From assembly GCF_900177625.1 (NCBI RefSeq), contig NZ_FXAU01000006.1, positions 248,001 to 312,000 on the forward strand: a stretch of DNA of 64,000 nucleotides. The letters run 5' to 3'. Position numbers and translations under genes: made by a program. A model generated the notes under the pieces. That model was not told the DNA's origin, searched no databases, and worked only from the letters and a program-made list of their open reading frames with translations. Positions 61,991 to 64,000 of the stretch are shown here, piece by piece. The DNA is from Sphingobacterium psychroaquaticum. Lineage in GTDB: Bacteria > Bacteroidota > Bacteroidia > Sphingobacteriales > Sphingobacteriaceae. Position 1 is the first letter of the stretch, and each line of letters begins with the position of its first letter.

Positions 61991-62485
61991 ATGAAACATT
62001 TCATGACAATAGCGCGATTAATGCTACTCTTCCTATGTATTCAAAGTATAGCTGCTGCTCAAGCACTCAAGCAATTACCTTCTTTTGTGAAGATTCACGA
62101 TATCGCAAATAATGGTAAGCTACTGCAACAAGCGATACCAACGAAAGGGAAGGTCATGTTGATCTTTTATGACCCCGGATGTGGACATTGTCAAAAGTTA
62201 GGAGCGAGCCTGTCTAAGGCGTATGCGACATTGCCGCCCGTACAGATTTATTTTGTTACGATGAACGATAAGGAATATGTGGATAGCTACCTTAACATGT
62301 ATGCACCAGCGTTAAAAGGAAAGAAAAATGTAAGCTTCTGGAAGGATCCGGGTGTGGAATTTATCGAGCGCTTTATGCCGAAAGAGTACCCTGCCACCTA
62401 CATTTTCGATGCAGGCAGCAAGACTCTTATAAAAGATTTTCAAGGTGAAAGCGATGTGCAAAAGATTGTACCTTCTTTGCGTTAA
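61991..62485 (+). CDS. Thioredoxin-like (TlpA/AhpC-type) exported protein
   Basis: A 164-residue protein with a signal peptide ending near SIAAAQ. It has a thioredoxin fold with the redox pair in FYDPGCGHCQKL (CGHC, about residues 59-62) and a cis-Pro in MPKEYPATYIFD. It probably acts as a periplasmic thiol-disulfide oxidoreductase. Its TAA stop (62483-62485) overlaps by 3 nt the end of the convergent gene (62482-62484). Confidence 0.9.
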   Translation: MKHFMTIARLMLLFLCIQSIAAAQALKQLPSFVKIHDIANNGKLLQQAIPTKGKVMLIFYDPGCGHCQKLGASLSKAYATLPPVQIYFVTMNDKEYVDSYLNMYAPALKGKKNVSFWKDPGVEFIERFMPKEYPATYIFDAGSKTLIKDFQGESDVQKIVPSLR

Positions 62486-63921
62486 TTCTTACTTTCCATT
62501 AGCTTCTTTAAGATAGAAGCGCCCACATTATCTACAGCAAGTTCGGCATTGGAAAGCACAACTACGGCCGTTTTGCTATCTGGTGAAATCCCTAAAAATG
62601 ATCGGCTACCACCAGTGCCACCGTTATGCCATAAGAAAATACCTTGGTCTACCATATTCATGTGCCAGCCAAGCCCGATATCGGTATTGTTTGGTGTAGC
62701 CAGGGTAAATTCGCGTGTCAGGCCCATTGCGGCTTGTAGGCCATTCTGTGGCATTTTAAATTGCTCGACTGCAAAAAGCATCATATCGCGAACCGTAGAC
62801 TTTAGTCCAACAGCAGCAAACATGGACTGAAAGTTCCAAGTTGGAACCTCGATGCCGGATGCATTGTAGACTTTAATGAAATTTGTGTTTTTGGGGTCCG
62901 GACGGTCGGTCGTGCTGCTCATCTGCAATGGGGTTAGTACGACTTCGCGCAGCTGCTGGGTAAACGGTTTCTTTGCAATGATACTAATCAGTTCACCCAA
63001 CAAGCCAACCCCCAAATTACTGTACTCGTAGGTCTCGCCTACTTCACGTGTTGCTTTATAGTTCTTTAGGTAGCTAAACAAAGCCTTGCGGTCATAGTTT
63101 GCATAAGGATCTTTCATCGTAAAGCCCGGTACTTTGTCCATATTATTTGCCAGACGTGGAAGACCTGAGCTGTGGTTTGATAAGCTCTTAAAAGTAATTT
63201 TCTGTAGATCAGGGTTACTCGCCAACGAGTCCGGAAGGTATGCCGTAATTGGGTCGTCTAACTTAATAGTACCCTTGGTTACGAGGTCAGCCAGTAACAC
63301 GGCGGTGAACACCTTGGTAATCGATCCAATTTCATAGATCGTATTTTCTGTAGGGGCCACACCACTACCTTTGATTGCTTCTCCGTAGAAATACTTGTTA
63401 TATTGTCCGTCATGGAAAACACCAATAGCTAACGATTGCGCATTACCTTGCTTAACGAAAGGTTTGGCGACTGAGTCAACGAAGAAATCTACAGGTGATA
63501 TTTTTTCGACCACACTGACTACTTCTTTCTTTTCTACGGGTTTTGCTGTCGGTTTTTCTCCGGGCGAAAACAAGATACCTTCATATTTCAAAGTCGACGG
63601 GTCGACGGATAAGGTAAGCTTGATGAAGGCGGTAGGGTAGGTGAGCAAGTATACACCGGACTGCTGTTTGAAATCCAATACTTCTACATTTTTGATCTTA
63701 CCGAGCTGATACAGGTTGTTCATGGTAAAACCAAACTGATCGGCGCCAATTTTGCTTTTAAAGTTGTCGCTGGCCAAGTTGTAAATAGAATCTGTGTTCT
63801 TCGTGTTGATGAAAAACTCTAGTTTATTGAATACGGCCCTGTTTGCCAACTCTTCCTGACTCTGCCCGTAGGATGTCAGGGCAGCAGACAACATAAATGC
63901 GATAATAAGAATACGACTCAT
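62482..63921 (-). CDS. Serine hydrolase (beta-lactamase family) with N-terminal DUF3887-like domain
   Basis: The 479-residue protein starts at ATG 63921 with a signal peptide (MSRILIIAFMLSAALTSYGQ). The N-terminal part (about 25-120) resembles DUF3887. The hydrolase domain has the SxxK motif in IYEIGSITKVF (Ser200, Lys203), YxN in YEYSNLG, and HNGG near the C-terminus as the third motif. Such class C-like proteins act as peptidases, esterases or rarely beta-lactamases; the natural substrate is unknown. A GTG at 63927 is in frame, but it overlaps the -7 promoter element. Confidence 0.9.
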   Translation of the reverse strand: MSRILIIAFMLSAALTSYGQSQEELANRAVFNKLEFFINTKNTDSIYNLASDNFKSKIGADQFGFTMNNLYQLGKIKNVEVLDFKQQSGVYLLTYPTAFIKLTLSVDPSTLKYEGILFSPGEKPTAKPVEKKEVVSVVEKISPVDFFVDSVAKPFVKQGNAQSLAIGVFHDGQYNKYFYGEAIKGSGVAPTENTIYEIGSITKVFTAVLLADLVTKGTIKLDDPITAYLPDSLASNPDLQKITFKSLSNHSSGLPRLANNMDKVPGFTMKDPYANYDRKALFSYLKNYKATREVGETYEYSNLGVGLLGELISIIAKKPFTQQLREVVLTPLQMSSTTDRPDPKNTNFIKVYNASGIEVPTWNFQSMFAAVGLKSTVRDMMLFAVEQFKMPQNGLQAAMGLTREFTLATPNNTDIGLGWHMNMVDQGIFLWHNGGTGGSRSFLGISPDSKTAVVVLSNAELAVDNVGASILKKLMESKN

Positions 63922-63926
63922 GCCCA

Positions 63927-63956
63927 CAAAATTACAAACTATTGTTTACAAGCCAA
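63927..63956 (-). promoter_or_regulatory. Promoter of the serine hydrolase gene, near-leaderless
   Basis: On the minus strand TTGG (63956-63953), then 18 nt, then TAATTTTG (63934-63927) matches the Bacteroidota promoter pattern. The ATG at 63921 begins 5 nt after the -7 element, which predicts a transcript with almost no leader. Confidence 0.5.
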
Positions 63957-64000
63957 TAATTTGTTTTAAACGTGCGTAGCCCGATTTGCTTATATTTATC

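Noticed and set aside
62482..62485. Overlapping stop codons of convergent genes
   Set aside because: The sequence TTAA serves both stops; this is common and needs no special explanation.

Overview
The window looks like a chromosomal segment of a Sphingobacteriaceae-type Bacteroidota (Sphingobacterium/Pedobacter relatives). The evidence is SusC/SusD pairs, FecI-like ECF sigma factors with FecR anti-sigma factors, a PorP/SprF plus PorE-like pair, a long Bacteroidota-type NusB, a ligase-associated exonuclease, and TTG-N19-21-TAnnTTTG promoters instead of -35/-10 boxes. No tRNA, rRNA, CRISPR array or intact insertion sequence was found.

Bases 1-43300 are a block of polysaccharide-utilisation loci (PULs). 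PUL A (minus strand, 1-1936) is the start of an ECF sigma/FecR/SusC locus that runs out of the window. A lone periplasmic sugar-isomerase-like lipoprotein follows (2206-3069). PUL B (3157-15034) and PUL C (15276-29359) are paralogous: ECF sigma, FecR, STN-containing SusC, SusD, DUF5017 lipoprotein, then sialidase-like beta-propeller proteins. PUL B adds a VCBS/FG-GAP protein; PUL C adds a sialate O-acetylesterase-like protein and an SGNH hydrolase. PUL D (29406-43264) is controlled by an AraC regulator instead. It holds an L-fucose/D-arabinose-isomerase-like enzyme, a ribulokinase, an SSS symporter, an NAL/DHDPS-type aldolase, SusC without STN, SusD, a fourth sialidase-like protein and a YidR-like (DUF3748) protein.

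Read together, PULs B-D look like one programme for acidic, probably O-acetylated sugars. Surface beta-propellers and esterases would release a ulosonic acid, the SSS carrier would import it, the aldolase would split it to pyruvate plus a pentose, and the isomerase and kinase would deliver D-ribulose-5-phosphate. Kdo (retro-aldol products pyruvate plus D-arabinose) fits this enzyme set best, and no araD is present as L-arabinose use would need. This is inference.

From 43300 to the end the content is mostly core or mixed: an RNA-type methyltransferase; a PorP/SprF plus PorE-like pair whose second gene carries an in-frame amber codon; an island of two AraC paralogues around a small unknown gene; an ABC exporter; a leucine-dehydrogenase homologue lacking the catalytic lysine; nusB, a DUF1573 lipoprotein, yajC, a YbbR-like protein, coaE, an exonuclease, purH, purN, a thioredoxin-like protein and a beta-lactamase-fold hydrolase.

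RNA-level structure is notable. A long hairpin captures the start codon of the PUL B anti-sigma gene, all three FecR-SusC junctions carry a 9-12 bp hairpin with a 7-nt loop, and three promoters lie so close to their ATG that leaderless mRNAs are predicted.
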